Source: Amycolatopsis orientalis DSM 40040 = KCTC 9412
Lineage (GTDB): Bacteria; Actinomycetota; Actinomycetes; Mycobacteriales; Pseudonocardiaceae
DNA: 64,000 bases
Assembly: GCF_000478275.1 (NCBI RefSeq)
Contig: NZ_ASJB01000017.1
Location: 124,001-188,000, forward strand
Direction: 5' to 3'
This document shows, piece by piece, positions 55,066-64,000 of this stretch. A model generated the notes under the pieces. The model was not told the origin of the DNA, searched no databases, and saw nothing but the letters and a program-made list of their open reading frames with translations. Position numbers and translations under genes: made by a program. Within the stretch, counting starts at the first letter, position 1, and every line of letters starts with the position of its first letter.

Positions 55066-56292
55066 TCAGTCCTTGCCGCCGCCGTTGCCGCCGATGGTCG
55101 GCGAGATGAGGACCACGCGGTCGTCACTCGACACCGGTGCGCCGCCGTTCTTGTTGACGGTTCCGGCCACCGCGAGCTGCGGGCTGATCATGCTCATACC
55201 GGCCAGGCGGCCGAAGGTCTTCGGCGGCTTCCCGGTCTTGCCGTCCAGCGTGAGGCCGGGTTTGCCGGTCACCGCGCCGTCCGGGGTGACCGGCAGGTTC
55301 TGCAGGTTCCCCGCGATCGACGTCGTCACGTACAGATAGCCGACGGCGCCGACGAAGTCCGCGCAGCCCGCCACACCGGGCTTGTCGGTCCAGCTCCACG
55401 CCGGGGTGGTGAGCGGCTGGCCGGCAGTCAGGCGGTAGACGACGTCCTTGTCCGCCAGGCTGTCGGTCAGCCAAAGGCGGGAACCTGCCTGGTCGCGGCA
55501 CAATCCGCCGGGGGAGTGCACACCGGTCGAGAAGACCGCCGAACCCGCCGTCGGGTTGCCCGGCGCCGGTTTGCCGGAGGTGTCGATGCGCAGGACCTTC
55601 CCGGCGAGCGACGCGGGATCGGCCGCCAGCCCGGGGTTGCCCGCGTCACCGGTGGCGACCAGGAGCGCGCCCTTGCCGTCGGTGCCGATCGCGCCGCGGT
55701 TGCCGGTGGCGCCCTTGGGAATGCCGGTCAGCACCGGTTTCGGCGCCTGTCCCTTCGCCAGCCGGACGACCCGGTTGTCGGTCGGGGTGGTGATGTAGGC
55801 GAAGACGAGCTGGTCCTCCGCGAAACCAGGGGACACCGCGAGCGAGGTGAGCCCGCCGTCGCCGGAGCCGTCCACGGGGATCGTCGCCCAGGCCGCCGGT
55901 TCCTTCTCCGCGGCCGCGAGCAGGATCCGGCCGCTCTTGCGCTCGCCGGCGAGGGCGCTGGGCGCGCTGCCGTCACCGGGAATCCCGGCGACGGCGGCGA
56001 CGGTGTCCAGGCAGGTCGCGATGACCGACTTGTCGAAGTCCTTGCAGCCCTGCGGCGGCGGGACCGGTGTCGGGGGCTGGTTGGAGCCGCCGCTGCCGCG
56101 GCCTGGGCCGGAATCGCCCGCCTCGCCACCGGGGCCGACCTGCGGCGGGACCTCGGGGGACGGCGGGTTCACCGGGGTGAAGTTCTGCCCGGCTGCCGTA
56201 TTGTCGAATTTGGCGCAGCCGGAAAGCAGAAGCGCGCCGCAGGCCAGCAGAGCCAGCGGCGAAGTCCATTTCCGCCGGTACCGGGTACGCAC
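55066..56292 (-). CDS. LppZ-like lipoprotein with sorbosone/glucose-dehydrogenase fold
   Basis: A 408-residue lipoprotein. The lipobox is LLACGALLLSGC, so cysteine 26 is lipidated. A proline/glycine-rich linker (about 35-80) precedes a beta-propeller of the soluble glucose/sorbosone dehydrogenase type, with AIGTDGKGALLVATGDAGNP and AVFSTGVHSPGGLCRDQAGS. In true quinoproteins these regions bind PQQ and calcium, but cofactor use is not certain here. It corresponds to M. tuberculosis LppZ (Rv3006), also opposite in strand to gatB. The start is GTG. Confidence 0.87.
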   Translation of the reverse strand: MRTRYRRKWTSPLALLACGALLLSGCAKFDNTAAGQNFTPVNPPSPEVPPQVGPGGEAGDSGPGRGSGGSNQPPTPVPPPQGCKDFDKSVIATCLDTVAAVAGIPGDGSAPSALAGERKSGRILLAAAEKEPAAWATIPVDGSGDGGLTSLAVSPGFAEDQLVFAYITTPTDNRVVRLAKGQAPKPVLTGIPKGATGNRGAIGTDGKGALLVATGDAGNPGLAADPASLAGKVLRIDTSGKPAPGNPTAGSAVFSTGVHSPGGLCRDQAGSRLWLTDSLADKDVVYRLTAGQPLTTPAWSWTDKPGVAGCADFVGAVGYLYVTTSIAGNLQNLPVTPDGAVTGKPGLTLDGKTGKPPKTFGRLAGMSMISPQLAVAGTVNKNGGAPVSSDDRVVLISPTIGGNGGGKD

Positions 56293-56349
56293 GGGCCCAG
56301 CCTAGGTGGGCACGCGTGAGCCACGGGTAAGAGCCAGTCGGCGGTGCTG

Positions 56350-56373
56350 CGACGCGATCGCGGACGCGGGTTC
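56350..56373. repeat. 24-bp dispersed repeat (family E), copy 2
   Basis: This copy matches 36881-36904 at 23 of 24 positions (G for A at the eleventh) in the same orientation. It lies 39 bp upstream of the dehydrogenase start. Confidence 0.6.
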
Positions 56374-56412
56374 ACCAACAGGTACTCGGAGGCACTGGAT
56401 ACCGTGGTGATC

Positions 56413-57318
56413 ATGACCGTTACCGTCCTGGTGCCCGACGAAGAGGGTGTGGCCGCGCTTTCGGAGATCGAGGGCGTGCGTCCGGTGGTGTACCGCCGGG
56501 GAGAGCCCGCGCCCGCCGAAGCCGCCGAGGCCGAGGTCCTCGTGACCGGTGACCGGCCCAGCGAGGAACTCTGGCAGGCCCTGCCCAACGTCAAACTCGT
56601 GCAGTTGCTGGTGGCCGGTGCCGAGGACTGGATCGGCAAGATGCCGGACGGTGTCCTGCTGTCGACCTGCCGCGGTGCGCACGGCGGAAGTTCGGCCGAG
56701 TGGGTCGTCGCCGTCCTCCTGGCGATCTACCGCGGTCTCCACGATTTCTCCGACGGCCAGCGACAGCGCCGGTGGGAACGCCGGACCACCGACACCCTGC
56801 AGGGTAAGCGGGCGCTCATCGTCGGGGCAGGCGATCTCGGCAGGCATCTGCGCCGTCGGCTGGAGACGTTCGACGTGCGTTGCACGATGGTCGGCGCGAC
56901 CGCCCGCGAGGGTGTGCACGGCGTCGCCGAACTTCCCGGCCTGCTGCCCGAGCACGACGTCACGGCCCTGATGGTGCCGCTCACCCAGCACACCCGCGGC
57001 CTGGTCGACGCGGAGTTCCTGGCCGCGATGCCGGACGGGGCGATCCTGGTCAACGTGTCCAGGGGGCCGGTCGTGGAGACCGACGCGCTCGTCGCGGAAC
57101 TGGCTTCCGGCCGCCTTCGCGCCGCGCTCGACGTCACCGAGCCCGAGCCGCTGCCCGAGGACCATCCGCTCTGGGAGGTGCCGGGACTGCTGCTGACGCC
57201 GCATGTCGGCGGCGCGGTGAGCGGGGTGCGGCAGCGCGCCTACGCGGTGGTGGCCCGGGAACTGAGCCACTATCTGAGTGGAGAGCTACCGAAGAACCTG
57301 GTCCACGGCGAGTACTGA
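56413..57318 (+). CDS. D-isomer-specific 2-hydroxyacid dehydrogenase
   Basis: A 301-residue NAD-dependent dehydrogenase. The Rossmann motif is ALIVGAGDLGRHLRRRLETF. The catalytic arginine is in LVNVSRGPVVETDALV, the glutamate in DVTEPEPLPEDHPLWE and the histidine in LLTPHVGGAVSG. It reduces 2-oxoacids or oxidises D-2-hydroxyacids; the substrate is open. Length is close to the short phosphoglycerate-dehydrogenase-like group and it lacks a C-terminal ACT domain, so it is not SerA. The DUF72 gene starts 16 bp downstream. Confidence 0.92.
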   Translation: MTVTVLVPDEEGVAALSEIEGVRPVVYRRGEPAPAEAAEAEVLVTGDRPSEELWQALPNVKLVQLLVAGAEDWIGKMPDGVLLSTCRGAHGGSSAEWVVAVLLAIYRGLHDFSDGQRQRRWERRTTDTLQGKRALIVGAGDLGRHLRRRLETFDVRCTMVGATAREGVHGVAELPGLLPEHDVTALMVPLTQHTRGLVDAEFLAAMPDGAILVNVSRGPVVETDALVAELASGRLRAALDVTEPEPLPEDHPLWEVPGLLLTPHVGGAVSGVRQRAYAVVARELSHYLSGELPKNLVHGEY

Positions 57319-57334
57319 ACAGGGGGTGACGGGC

Positions 57335-58186
57335 GTGGCGGATCTTCATGTCGGCTGCGCGATGTGGACGCACAAGGCGTGGGCCGGGCGGTTCCTGCCG
57401 CGATCGCTGCCCGCCGCGGAGCGGCTGCGGGCTTACGCCGGCTGGTGCAACGCGGTCGAGGGCAACACCACCTTCTACGCGACCCCGGCCCGGGACACCG
57501 TCGCGACGTGGGCGCGGCAGACCGGCCCCGGCTTCCGGTTCGTGGTCAAGCTGCCCAAGATCGTCACGCACGAGCGGCGGCTCGCCGGTGTCGAGACCGA
57601 GATGCGGGCGTTCCTGGACGCAGTCGAACCGCTCGGCGATCGGGCGGTCCTGTGGACCCAGTTGCCCGGCTCGTTCGGCCCGTCGGACGTGGACACGCTC
57701 GGCCGTTTCTTACGCCGTCTCCCCGCGGGCGTCCGGCGTGCCGTGGAGGTGCGCCATCCCGCCTTTTACAGCGACGCCCAGTCGACTTCGATGCTCGAGC
57801 GGACCCTTACCGCCGTGAGCACCGAGTGGGTGCCGTTCGACACCACGGTCTTCTTCCGGAGCCCGCCGGTCAGCGAGGCCGAACAGGACGCCTGGGCCAA
57901 GAAACCCCGGCTGCCGCGCCGGACGCGGGGGCTGACCGACCGGCCGATCGTCCGCTACCTGGGCCGGGACTCGGTCGAGGAGACCGTCGAAGGGTGGCGG
58001 CCGTGGACCGAGGTGGCCGCCGGATGGCTGCGCGAGGGCCGGTCGCCGACGATCTTCGTGCACACCCCCGACAACGACGACGCCCCGGCGCTCGCCCGCC
58101 GGTTCCACGACGACGTGCGGGCCCTGGTCCCCGGCCTCGACCCGCTGCCCGAGCCCGAACCGGTCGGACCGGCGACCCTGTTCTGA
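57335..58186 (+). CDS. DUF72 family protein (YecE-like)
   Basis: A 283-residue TIM-barrel protein of the DUF72/YecE family. The N-terminal LHVGCAMWTHKAWAGRFLP and the segment CNAVEGNTTFYATPARDTVA are diagnostic, with FRFVVKLPKIVTHERRLAGV and RRAVEVRHPAFYSD further on. The fold is known but the reaction is not. GTG at 57335 follows AGGGGG. It is close behind the hydroxyacid dehydrogenase on the same strand, so both are probably one operon. Confidence 0.9.
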   Translation: MADLHVGCAMWTHKAWAGRFLPRSLPAAERLRAYAGWCNAVEGNTTFYATPARDTVATWARQTGPGFRFVVKLPKIVTHERRLAGVETEMRAFLDAVEPLGDRAVLWTQLPGSFGPSDVDTLGRFLRRLPAGVRRAVEVRHPAFYSDAQSTSMLERTLTAVSTEWVPFDTTVFFRSPPVSEAEQDAWAKKPRLPRRTRGLTDRPIVRYLGRDSVEETVEGWRPWTEVAAGWLREGRSPTIFVHTPDNDDAPALARRFHDDVRALVPGLDPLPEPEPVGPATLF

Positions 58187-58251
58187 GTCGTCACGCCGGA
58201 TCGCGCCGCGTCTCGGTCGCCTGACGGGCCTGTTTCCCCTACCCTTCGCGC

Positions 58252-58818
58252 GTGAGCGATGACTACCAGACCAGCATGATCTCGGACGTGGCCGACCCCG
58301 ACGGGGGCCCGAACCCGGTGGAGACCAGGGGCGGGATCGATCTCGGTCTGCTCGTCCTGCGGGTCGTGCTCGGCGTGACCATGGGCGCGCACGGGCTCCA
58401 GCACCTCTTCGGCGCCTTCGGCGGGCCCGGGGTCGGCGGCTTCGCCAGGGTGCTCGGCAACTTCGGATACACCAGCCAGACCACGCTGCTTTCGTGGATC
58501 ACCGGGATCAGCGAGGTGCTCGGCGGCGCGCTCGTCCTGGTGGGCCTGTTCACCCCGGTCGGTGCCGCCGCGCTGCTCGGGGTGTGCGCGAACATCGTGT
58601 ACGTGAAGTTCGGCGGCGGGTTCTTCCAGAAGGAAGGGCAGGGCTTCGAGTTCGAACTCCTGCTGGCCGCGGCTTCGCTGACCGTCCTGCTCGCGGGCGC
58701 GGGGCGGATCTCGCTGGACGTCAACACCCCGTGGCGGAAGCGGCCGCTTTCGTTCGGGCTGATCGGGCTCCTGCTGACGGCCGCGGCTTCGGTCGTGGTG
58801 ATCGTCCTCTGCCGCTGA
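58252..58818 (+). CDS. DoxX family membrane protein (Rv3005c-like)
   Basis: A 188-residue protein with four membrane helices after a 30-residue acidic N-terminus. LGVTMGAHGLQHLFGAFGGP and ITGISEVLGGALVLVGLFTP are the DoxX signatures. In M. tuberculosis the orthologous DoxX (Rv3005c) forms a membrane oxidoreductase complex with SodA and SseA that links cytosolic thiols to radical detoxification. Neither partner is in this window. It keeps the mycobacterial position between gatB and ilvB. The start is GTG. Family A and B repeats follow the stop. Confidence 0.88.
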   Translation: MSDDYQTSMISDVADPDGGPNPVETRGGIDLGLLVLRVVLGVTMGAHGLQHLFGAFGGPGVGGFARVLGNFGYTSQTTLLSWITGISEVLGGALVLVGLFTPVGAAALLGVCANIVYVKFGGGFFQKEGQGFEFELLLAAASLTVLLAGAGRISLDVNTPWRKRPLSFGLIGLLLTAAASVVVIVLCR

Positions 58819-58824
58819 GGGTTC

Positions 58825-58863
58825 CGAACGAGCCGCGTCCAGAGGACTAAATGCGCTCGTTCG
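58825..58863. repeat. Family A unit inside a longer stem
   Basis: CGAACGAGC (58825-58833) pairs with GCTCGTTCG (58855-58863), enclosing CGCGTCCAGAGGACTAAATG. The hairpin begins 6 bp after the DoxX stop codon, and family B copy 3 starts 12 bp later. Confidence 0.82.
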
Positions 58864-58875
58864 GCCCACCGCGCG

Positions 58876-58930
58876 TGCTATGAAAGGTCCTTTCCTTGCA
58901 AAATTTGCAAGGAAAGGACCTTTCATAGCA
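58876..58930. repeat. Family B palindrome, copy 3
   Basis: Perfect 27-bp arms flank one central base: TGCTATG, then AAAGGTCCTTTCC, then TTGCAAA, and the complement. The inner 47 bp are identical to copy 2, while the flanks differ but still pair (TGCT/AGCA). It lies between convergent doxX and ilvD. Confidence 0.95.
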
Positions 58931-58952
58931 GCCGGATGTACCGAGTACCGGC

Positions 58953-60797
58953 TTACTTGTTCGGGTCGCGCACGGCGCCGGTGTCGGCGGAAGTCGCCAT
59001 CCGCGCGTAGGCCCGCAGCGCGGCGGTGATCGGCCGGTTCCGGGAGACCGGCTGCCAAGGCCGCTCGCTCGCCTCCATCTTCGCGCGCCGCTCGGCGAGG
59101 ACGTCCGCGTCGACGAGCAGTTCGAGACGGCGCTCGTGGACGTCGAGCAGGATCCGGTCGCCGTTCTGGACCAGGCCGATCGCCCCGCCCGCGGCGGCCT
59201 CGGGGGAGATGTGCCCGACCGAGATGCCCGACGAACCGCCGGAGAACCGGCCGTCGGTGATCAGCGCGCATTTCTTGCCGAGGCCCGAGCCCTTGAGGAA
59301 CGCGGTCGGGTGCAGCATCTCCTGCATCCCGGGGCCGCCCGCCGGGCCTTCGTAGCGGATCACCAGCACCTCACCGGGCTGGATCTCCTTCTTGAGGATG
59401 GCCGAAACCGCCTCTTCCTGGCTTTCCAGCACCCGCGCCGGGCCCTCGAAGTGCCAGAGTTCCTCGTCGATGCCCGCGGATTTGATGACCGCGCCGTTCT
59501 CGGCGAGGTTCCCGCGCAGGATCGCGAGCCCGCCGTCCTTGGTGTAGGCGTGCTCGACGTCGTGGATGCAGCCGCCCGCGGCGTCGGTGTCCAAAGAGGA
59601 CCATCGGTTCTCGGTGGAGAACGCCTCCGTGGTCCGGACCCCGCCGGGGGCCGCGTGGAACAGCTCGATCGCCCGTGCCGACGGTTCCTTCGCGCGGATG
59701 TCCCAAGTGGACAGCCAGGACTCGAGGTCCGGCGAGTGCACGGAGTGGACGTCGGTGTTCAGCAGCCCGCCGCGGTACAGCTCGCCCAGGATGGCCGGGA
59801 TGCCGCCGGCGCGGTGGACGTCCTCCATGTGGTAGTCCGAGTTCGGCGCGACCTTCGACAGGCACGGCACCCGGCGGCCGATGGCGTCGATGTCGTCGAT
59901 GGTGAAGTCGACCTCGCCCTCCTGCGCGGCGGCGAGGATGTGCAGCACCGTGTTGGTCGAACCGCCCATCGCCATGTCGAGGGCCATCGCGTTCTCGAAC
60001 GCCTTCTTCGACGCGATCGAGCGCGGGAGCGCGGATTCGTCGTCCTGTTCGTACCAGCGCTTGCAGAGTTCGACGACCGTGCGTCCCGCGTCCTCGAACA
60101 GCGCCCGGCGGGCGGCGTGCGTGGCGAGGGTGGAACCGTTGCCCGGCAGGGAGAGGCCGAGCGCCTCGGTCAGGCAGTTCATCGAGTTCGCGGTGAACAT
60201 CCCCGAACACGAACCGCAGGTCGGGCAGGCCGAACGCTCCACAATGGACAGACCGTCCTCGTCGACCTCGCTGCTGGCCGACGCGGCGATCGCGGTGATC
60301 AGGTCGGTGGGCGCCTGCGCCACCCCGCCGACGACCACGGCCTTGCCCGCCTCCATCGGCCCGCCGGAGACGAACACCACCGGGATGTTCAGCCGCATGG
60401 CCGCGTTCAGCATGCCGGGGGTGATCTTGTCGCAGTTGGAGATGCAGACCAGCGCGTCGGCCTGGTGCGCGTTCACCATGTACTCGACGGAGTCCGCGAT
60501 GATCTCGCGCGAGGGCAGCGAGTAGAGCATTCCGCTGTGCCCCATGGCGATCCCGTCGTCGACGGCGATCGTGTGGAACTCGCGGGCGACACCGCCCGCC
60601 TCCTTCACCGCGCCCGCCACGATCTCGCCGAGATCCTTGAGGTGCACGTGCCCCGGCACGAACTGGGTGTACGAGTTCGCGATGGCGACGATCGGCTTGC
60701 CGAAGTCGCTGTCGGTCATCCCGGTGGCGCGCCAGAGCGAGCGCGCGCCCGCCGCGTTGCGGCCGTGGGTGGTGGTCCGGGAACGGAGTTGAGGCAC
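58953..60797 (-). CDS. ilvD: Dihydroxy-acid dehydratase
   Basis: A 614-residue Fe-S dehydratase for the third step of isoleucine and valine synthesis. It converts 2,3-dihydroxy-3-methylvalerate or -isovalerate to the oxoacid. Cluster cysteines are in [12 protein letters not shown] and [16 protein letters not shown], and the catalytic serine region is [15 protein letters not shown]. Length matches the long (E. coli-like) type. GTG at 60797 follows TTGGAG; a TTG four codons earlier lacks a ribosome site. It is on the opposite strand to ilvB, so the two are not one operon. The 72-bp gap upstream holds an imperfect inverted repeat, GGACCA/TGGTCC. Confidence 0.96.
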   Translation of the reverse strand: MPQLRSRTTTHGRNAAGARSLWRATGMTDSDFGKPIVAIANSYTQFVPGHVHLKDLGEIVAGAVKEAGGVAREFHTIAVDDGIAMGHSGMLYSLPSREIIADSVEYMVNAHQADALVCISNCDKITPGMLNAAMRLNIPVVFVSGGPMEAGKAVVVGGVAQAPTDLITAIAASASSEVDEDGLSIVERSACPTCGSCSGMFTANSMNCLTEALGLSLPGNGSTLATHAARRALFEDAGRTVVELCKRWYEQDDESALPRSIASKKAFENAMALDMAMGGSTNTVLHILAAAQEGEVDFTIDDIDAIGRRVPCLSKVAPNSDYHMEDVHRAGGIPAILGELYRGGLLNTDVHSVHSPDLESWLSTWDIRAKEPSARAIELFHAAPGGVRTTEAFSTENRWSSLDTDAAGGCIHDVEHAYTKDGGLAILRGNLAENGAVIKSAGIDEELWHFEGPARVLESQEEAVSAILKKEIQPGEVLVIRYEGPAGGPGMQEMLHPTAFLKGSGLGKKCALITDGRFSGGSSGISVGHISPEAAAGGAIGLVQNGDRILLDVHERRLELLVDADVLAERRAKMEASERPWQPVSRNRPITAALRAYARMATSADTGAVRDPNK

Positions 60798-60869
60798 GGC
60801 TGACTCCAAGGTTGTGAGAGGGGACCAGGCGCTGCCGGGCGAACCGGCGCCAAACTGGTCCTACCAATC

Positions 60870-61340
60870 CTACTCCCCGGAACCCTCGCTCTTTTCCGGA
60901 GCCTTCTCCCCGGCCTCGGCGACGTCGTCCGTCAGCCCGGAAGGATCGGCCATCCGGCCCGCGCTGACCAGCGAGATCACCGGAAGATGGCGAGTGCGCA
61001 CGGCGGGGAGGGCGACCTTGGTCTCGTCCTTCAGCACCGCCTGCACCTTCGCCTTGTCGGTGATGGCGAGGCCCTTGAGGGACGTCCAGGGCAAGTCCCG
61101 CCGCCCGAACATCGTGCGGACTTCCAGTCCCTTCGCCGTCGCTGTCGTGCGGGTCCGGATCACGAACACCGCCAGCGCGATCGGGAAGAGGTAGAGCCAT
61201 TGGAGGTACGGCACGTCGCCGAACGCGACAGGCGTCACACAGACCACGAGGAAAGCGATCGCCAGCAACGCCGTGTTCGGGATCTTGAAGACGGCCTTGC
61301 GGTCCTCGTTCGCCTGTTCCCGCTGCTTTTCTTCTGCCAC
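60870..61340 (-). CDS. PH-domain membrane protein (Cfp6/Rv3004-like)
   Basis: A 156-residue protein. Two membrane helices at about residues 22-60 (TALLAIAFLVVCVTPVAF, LYLFPIALAVFVIRTR) precede a bacterial PH-like domain (TATAKGLEVRTMFGRRDLPW and TSLKGLAITDKAKVQAVL). An acidic tail of about 25 residues ends the protein. M. tuberculosis Cfp6 (Rv3004) has the same build and lies in the same position beside ilvB1. The function is unknown. It starts with GTG and is divergent from the ilvB leader. Confidence 0.87.
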   Translation of the reverse strand: MAEEKQREQANEDRKAVFKIPNTALLAIAFLVVCVTPVAFGDVPYLQWLYLFPIALAVFVIRTRTTATAKGLEVRTMFGRRDLPWTSLKGLAITDKAKVQAVLKDETKVALPAVRTRHLPVISLVSAGRMADPSGLTDDVAEAGEKAPEKSEGSGE

Positions 61341-61434
61341 GTCAAAGATGGTGCACCGCCGCCTCGGAGGCCCCGAACGCGGGTCGCGCGACGCACCGAT
61401 GGTGTCCAGTATGCGGAATCGCCGTCCCGCAGAG

Positions 61435-61464
61435 TTGACACTCTTGACGGCGACCGACTAGCTT
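61435..61464 (+). promoter_or_regulatory. ilvB promoter
   Basis: TTGACA at 61435-61440 and TAGCTT at 61459-61464 are 18 nt apart, close to the housekeeping sigma consensus. The expected start of transcription, about 7 nt after the -10 box, coincides with the GTG of the leader peptide. The preceding 94 bp (61341-61434) contain no other recognised element. Confidence 0.75.
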
Positions 61465-61471
61465 CATTCTC

Positions 61472-61519
61472 GTGACAACGCAGACCGGCCTCGTACTTCC
61501 CAAGCGCGTCGACGCTTAG
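61472..61519 (+). CDS. ilvB leader peptide (attenuator)
   Basis: A 15-codon frame, GTG to TAG, encodes MTTQTGLVLPKRVDA. It carries a Leu-Val-Leu run (CTC GTA CTT) and a later valine. Leader peptides rich in branched-chain codons precede ilvB in other actinomycetes and control attenuation: the ribosome stalls when Leu- or Val-tRNA is scarce. There is no ribosome-binding site, and the predicted transcript start falls at the GTG, so it is probably translated from a leaderless message. The stop lies inside the first strand of the downstream hairpin. Confidence 0.8.
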   Translation: MTTQTGLVLPKRVDA

Positions 61520-61582
61520 GGAAGTCTCCGCTGCGTCGACGCGCGACCCTCGTGCGACCACTCCGGTCGGCGGGGGTTTTTT
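61504..61582 (+). terminator. ilvB attenuator: pause hairpin and terminator
   Basis: Hairpin 1 pairs 61504-61515 with 61533-61544, a perfect 12-bp stem built on GCGTCGACGC. The terminator follows: CCCTCG (61547-61552) and CGACC (61555-61559) pair with GGTCG (61565-61569) and CGGGGG (61571-61576), then TTTTTT at 61577-61582. Which segments form the antiterminator was not resolved by eye. The ilvB start is 79 bp further on. Confidence 0.85.
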
Positions 61583-61661
61583 GTTGCCTGGAACAATTTC
61601 AATCGCCGAACCAGCCAATGAATACCCGAACGAGTGACTAGACAAGACGAGGCAAACAGCG

Positions 61662-63554
61662 ATGACCAGTGCCACCTCGCGAGCTGAAGCGAACTCCGGT
61701 ACGCCCGGAGCCCGACCCAAGCCGGCGCCGCCTGCCGGGACCCCCGTGCGGGTCACCGGTGCGCAGTCGCTCGTCCGTTCGCTCGAGGCGGTGGGCGCCG
61801 AAGTCGTGTTCGGTATTCCCGGCGGCACCATTCTCCCGGCGTACGACCCGTTGCTCGACTCGACGAAGGTCCGCCACGTCCTGGTCCGCCACGAACAGGG
61901 CGCCGGCCACGCCGCCACCGGCTACGCGCAGGCCACCGGCAAGGTCGGGGTGTGCATGGCCACGTCGGGCCCCGGCGCCACCAACCTGGTCACCCCGCTG
62001 GCCGACGCGAACATGGACTCGGTCCCGGTGGTCGCCATCACCGGTCAGCAGTCCCGCGCGCTGATCGGCACGGACGCCTTCCAGGAAGCCGACATCTGCG
62101 GCATCACCATGCCGATCACCAAGCACAACTTCCTGGTCACCGACCCCATCGACATCCCGCGCACCATCGCGGAGGCCTTCCACCTCGCCTCGACCGGCCG
62201 CCCCGGCCCGGTCCTGGTGGACATCCCCAAGGATGTCCTCCAGGAGATGACCTCCTTCTCGTGGCCGACGGAGATGCGGCTGCCGGGCTACCGGCCCACG
62301 CTGCGCCCGCACGGCAAGCAGGTCCGCGAGGCCGCCCGCCTGATCAGCAAGTCGCGGCGCCCCGTCCTCTACGTCGGCGGTGGCGTGATCAAGGCCGACG
62401 CCTCGCGTCAGCTGATGGAACTGGCCGAGCTGACCGGGATCCCGGTCGTCACCACGCTGATGGCGCGCGGCGCGTTCCCCGACTCGCATCCGCAGCACCT
62501 CGGCATGCCGGGGATGCACGGTTCGGTCGCCGCCGTCGCCGCGATGCAGCGGGCGGATCTGCTGATCGCCCTCGGCGCCCGCTTCGACGACCGCGTCACC
62601 GGGCAGCTGTCCTCCTTCGCGCCGGACGCCGCCATCGTCCACGCCGACATCGACCCGGCGGAGATCTCCAAGAACCGCAAGGCGGACGTGCCGATCGTCG
62701 GCGACTGCGCGGAGATCATCACCGAGCTGATCGAGGCCGTCCGCGCCGAGACCGACAAGTCCGCGAAGCCGGATCTGAAGGATTGGTGGACCCAGGTCGG
62801 TTCCTGGCGTGACGACTACCCGGCCGGTTACGAATGGCCCGAGGACGGAACCCTTTCGCCGCAGTACGTCATCGAGCGCATCGGTTCGCTCGTCGGCCCG
62901 GACGCGGTCTACACCGCGGGCGTCGGCCAGCACCAGATGTGGGCCGCGCAGTTCGTGAAGTACGAGAACCCGCGCACCTGGATCAACTCCGGCGGGCTCG
63001 GCACGATGGGCTTCGCCGTCCCGGCCGCGATGGGCGCCAAATTCGGTGTCCCGGACAAGCAGGTCTGGGCGATCGACGGCGACGGCTGCTTCCAGATGAC
63101 GAACCAGGAACTGGCCACCTGCGCCATCGAGGGCGCGCCGATCAAGGTCGCCGTCATCAACAACGGCAACCTGGGCATGGTCCGCCAGTGGCAGAACCTC
63201 TTCTACTCGGAGCGGTACTCCAACACCGATCTCGGTACCCACAAGCACCGCATCCCCGACTTCACCCTGCTCGCGGAGGCGCTCGGCTGCGCCGGGCTCC
63301 GCTGCGAGACCAAGGAGGACGTCGACGCCACCATCCGGCGCGCCATGGAGATCAACGACCGCCCCGTCGTGATCGATTTCGTGGTGGGGAAGGATGCCCA
63401 GGTGTGGCCCATGGTGGCCGCGGGCACCGGTAACGACGAAATCATGGCCGTGCGCGGAATCCGCCCGCTCTTCGACGACGACGAGGTCGCCGCCGCTGGT
63501 GAAATCGACGCAGCGGAGCTGAACGCGGCCACAGCTGAAGGAGACGCCCGATGA
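61662..63554 (+). CDS. ilvB: Acetolactate synthase, large catalytic subunit
   Basis: A 630-residue ThDP enzyme that joins two pyruvates, or pyruvate and 2-oxobutanoate, in branched-chain amino-acid synthesis. The catalytic glutamate is in [19 protein letters not shown]-site segments include [14 protein letters not shown], and the ThDP/Mg motif is [18 protein letters not shown]. The N-terminal 35 residues are a proline- and alanine-rich extension. It corresponds to Rv3003c. Expression is controlled by the attenuator upstream. Its stop overlaps the ilvN start (ATGA), so the subunits are co-translated. Confidence 0.97.
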   Translation: MTSATSRAEANSGTPGARPKPAPPAGTPVRVTGAQSLVRSLEAVGAEVVFGIPGGTILPAYDPLLDSTKVRHVLVRHEQGAGHAATGYAQATGKVGVCMATSGPGATNLVTPLADANMDSVPVVAITGQQSRALIGTDAFQEADICGITMPITKHNFLVTDPIDIPRTIAEAFHLASTGRPGPVLVDIPKDVLQEMTSFSWPTEMRLPGYRPTLRPHGKQVREAARLISKSRRPVLYVGGGVIKADASRQLMELAELTGIPVVTTLMARGAFPDSHPQHLGMPGMHGSVAAVAAMQRADLLIALGARFDDRVTGQLSSFAPDAAIVHADIDPAEISKNRKADVPIVGDCAEIITELIEAVRAETDKSAKPDLKDWWTQVGSWRDDYPAGYEWPEDGTLSPQYVIERIGSLVGPDAVYTAGVGQHQMWAAQFVKYENPRTWINSGGLGTMGFAVPAAMGAKFGVPDKQVWAIDGDGCFQMTNQELATCAIEGAPIKVAVINNGNLGMVRQWQNLFYSERYSNTDLGTHKHRIPDFTLLAEALGCAGLRCETKEDVDATIRRAMEINDRPVVIDFVVGKDAQVWPMVAAGTGNDEIMAVRGIRPLFDDDEVAAAGEIDAAELNAATAEGDAR

Positions 63555-64000
63555 GCGTGCACACCCTGAGCGTTCTGGTCGAGAACAAACCCGGTGTCCT
63601 CGCACGGGTTTCCGGACTGTTCTCCCGGCGTGGTTTCAACATCGAATCCCTCGCCGTCGGGCCCACGGAGAATCCCGAGGTGTCCCGGATGACGATCGTG
63701 GTCGCCGTTGAGGAGCTACCGCTCGAACAGGTGACCAAACAGCTCAACAAGTTGGTCAACGTCATCAAGATCGTGGAATTGGAAAAGTCCACAGCCGTGC
63801 AGCGTGAACTGCTGCTCGTCAAGGTCCGCGCCGACAACACCGTGCGCAGCCAGGTCCTCGAGACGGTTCAGCTCTTCCGCGCGAAAGTGGTGGATGTGTC
63901 CCCGGAGGCGCTCACCGTCGAAGCCACCGGCACTTCGGACAAGATCGGTGCCCTGCTGCGGATGCTGGAGCCCTATGGCATCCGCGAACTGGTCCAGTCC
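63551..64000 (+). CDS. ilvN: Acetolactate synthase, small regulatory subunit (3' end outside window)
   Basis: The first 150 residues are present; the family length is about 165-170. The N-terminal ACT domain ([36 protein letters not shown]) binds valine. The second ferredoxin-like domain starts near residue 85 ([20 protein letters not shown]). It activates IlvB and confers feedback inhibition. It corresponds to Rv3002c. ilvC would be expected just beyond the window. Confidence 0.96.
   Translation, partial: MSVHTLSVLVENKPGVLARVSGLFSRRGFNIESLAVGPTENPEVSRMTIVVAVEELPLEQVTKQLNKLVNVIKIVELEKSTAVQRELLLVKVRADNTVRSQVLETVQLFRAKVVDVSPEALTVEATGTSDKIGALLRMLEPYGIRELVQS

Overview
The window reads as a chromosomal segment of a high-GC actinomycete of the Pseudonocardiales, most likely Amycolatopsis or a close relative. 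The grounds are the very high GC, frequent GTG starts, 1-8 nt start/stop overlaps, a RamB-type regulator next to the glyoxylate genes, and gene order. From about 20 kb to the end, the backbone follows the Mycobacterium tuberculosis block Rv3032 to Rv3002c: GT4, GH57 and methyltransferase; etfB-etfA; GNAT-PlsC; iscS-mnmA; a MetE-like gene; ligA; the ACT protein Rv3013; gatC-gatA-gatB; LppZ; DoxX; Cfp6; ilvB-ilvN. The genus is inferred; no rRNA or tRNA gene is visible to fix it.

Layout. 0-8.4 kb is accessory regulation and small-molecule metabolism: TetR with an enoyl-CoA hydratase, a LexA-like repressor coupled to a SnoaL-like protein, MarR/VOC, and XRE facing a metallo-hydrolase, esterase and flavin monooxygenase. 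8.4-14 kb holds a SUKH protein, an NlpC/P60 cell-wall enzyme coupled to a nucleoside hydrolase, a hexapeptide acyltransferase, a NADAR protein and ilvA. 14-19.6 kb holds an NmrA-like reductase and ramB facing aceA-aceB. 20-28 kb holds a polymethylated-polysaccharide-type gene set (GT4, GH57, methyltransferase), interrupted by a GH2 enzyme, a trypsin-like protease pair and a glutathione peroxidase.

28-43 kb holds DegV, the electron-transfer flavoprotein operon, a GNAT/PlsC pair, a quinone oxidoreductase, an unusual HATPase-LuxR regulator with an MFS pump, then iscS-mnmA and a MetE-like gene. 43.6-53 kb holds ligA, a decayed vapBC pair, the ACT protein and gatCAB. A two-gene ATPase/TOPRIM-like cassette sits between gatA and gatB, where M. 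tuberculosis carries pfkA; it looks like an anti-phage module. 53-64 kb ends with secreted and membrane proteins, ilvD, and ilvB-ilvN behind an attenuator whose leader peptide appears to be translated from a leaderless transcript.

The main non-coding feature is a set of dispersed palindromic repeats. Family A has CCGCAT/ATGCGG arms around CCAGAGGACTRA, in about nine places. Family B is a near-perfect palindrome of 47 bp or more built on AAAGGTCCTTTCC, in three places. Families C and D are further long hairpins. They sit mostly at the 3' ends of genes, and every family B copy lies between convergent genes.
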